A stretch of DNA of 33,237 bases from SAR86 cluster bacterium (lineage in GTDB: Bacteria > Pseudomonadota > Gammaproteobacteria > Magnimaribacterales > Magnimaribacteraceae), in NCBI GenBank assembly GCA_022447065.1, contig JAKUUM010000017.1, forward strand, positions 1-33,237. Direction: 5' to 3'. The notes below the pieces were generated by a model. It ran no database searches. It worked only from the letters and a program-made list of their open reading frames with translations, and had not been told where the DNA came from. The position numbers and the translations under genes were made by a program. The first letter of the stretch is position 1. The number at the start of each line of letters is the position of its first letter. This document shows positions 33,124 through 33,237 of this stretch, piece after piece.

Positions 33124-33237
33124 TTATTTCTCTCTAATTGAGACCAATTTAACAAACTTTTCAACATAATAATACTATTTAAAAGTTACTTTAATGCAAC
33201 TTTTTATTCTTCAGTCGAAACGTGAACTGCCTTCAAT

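Noticed and set aside
1-33237. tRNA, rRNA, riboswitch or CRISPR array
   Set aside because: No cloverleaf ending in CCA, rRNA-like block, long structured leader or regularly spaced repeat was seen; all larger gaps were read on both strands.

Overview
The window is AT-rich, densely coded DNA from a gammaproteobacterium. The housekeeping order points there: rpsP-rimM-trmD-rplS beside a corB-type gene, then xerD-dsbC-hom-thrC-prfB-lysS, with an RF2 frameshift site and 365-codon length like the E. coli gene. Low G+C, short gaps, overlapping starts and stops, and a run of lipid, hydroxy-acid, epoxide and serine-hydrolase enzymes suggest a streamlined marine heterotroph of the SAR86 type. That lineage is an inference; there is no rRNA gene here to settle it. 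No tRNA, rRNA, CRISPR array or intact mobile element was seen, and no gene-free stretch exceeds 300 bases.

Layout. 73-1842: SLC13-type permease with regulatory RCK_C domains. 1875-4231 (minus): MscS channel and CorB/HlyC-type CBS protein, divergent from the ribosomal operon. 4421-6553: rpsP, rimM, trmD, rplS. 6579-13763: xerD, dsbC, a C-terminal scrap of an AlaC-like aminotransferase, hom, thrC, prfB and lysS; recJ, found before prfB in E. coli and Pseudomonas, is absent. 13771-16335 (minus): a thiolase-like protein and malate dehydrogenase. 16438-19700: MalY/PatB-type C-S lyase, MFE-2-type (3R)-hydroxyacyl-CoA dehydrogenase, FMN-dependent 2-hydroxy-acid dehydrogenase.

19777-27717 is the most unusual part: eight tightly packed genes for a small membrane protein, a secreted parallel beta-helix protein, a secreted diheme c-type cytochrome, an HlyD/MacA-type adaptor, a MacB/LolD-type ATPase and three FtsX/MacB-type permeases. 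It looks like one envelope machine combining a beta-helix/cytochrome pair of unknown function with a type VII (mechanotransmission) ABC system. On the minus strand follow rraA and an N-acyl-D-amino-acid deacylase-like amidohydrolase (27703-29898). An epoxide hydrolase and a class C-like serine hydrolase (30003-32473) share a bipartite upstream repeat. The right end holds a decayed tyrosine-recombinase fragment and a small lipoprotein gene, so this edge has been an integration site or flexible region.

Regulation. The rpsP, rplS and hydroxyacyl-CoA dehydrogenase promoters share a -10 element followed directly by a GCGCC-type discriminator, which suggests coupling of growth-rate control with a lipid-metabolism gene. 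Several starts were moved from the longest reading frame on the basis of ribosome binding sites and family alignments (mscS, rplS, lysS, the FMN dehydrogenase, amidohydrolase, epoxide hydrolase, lipoprotein).
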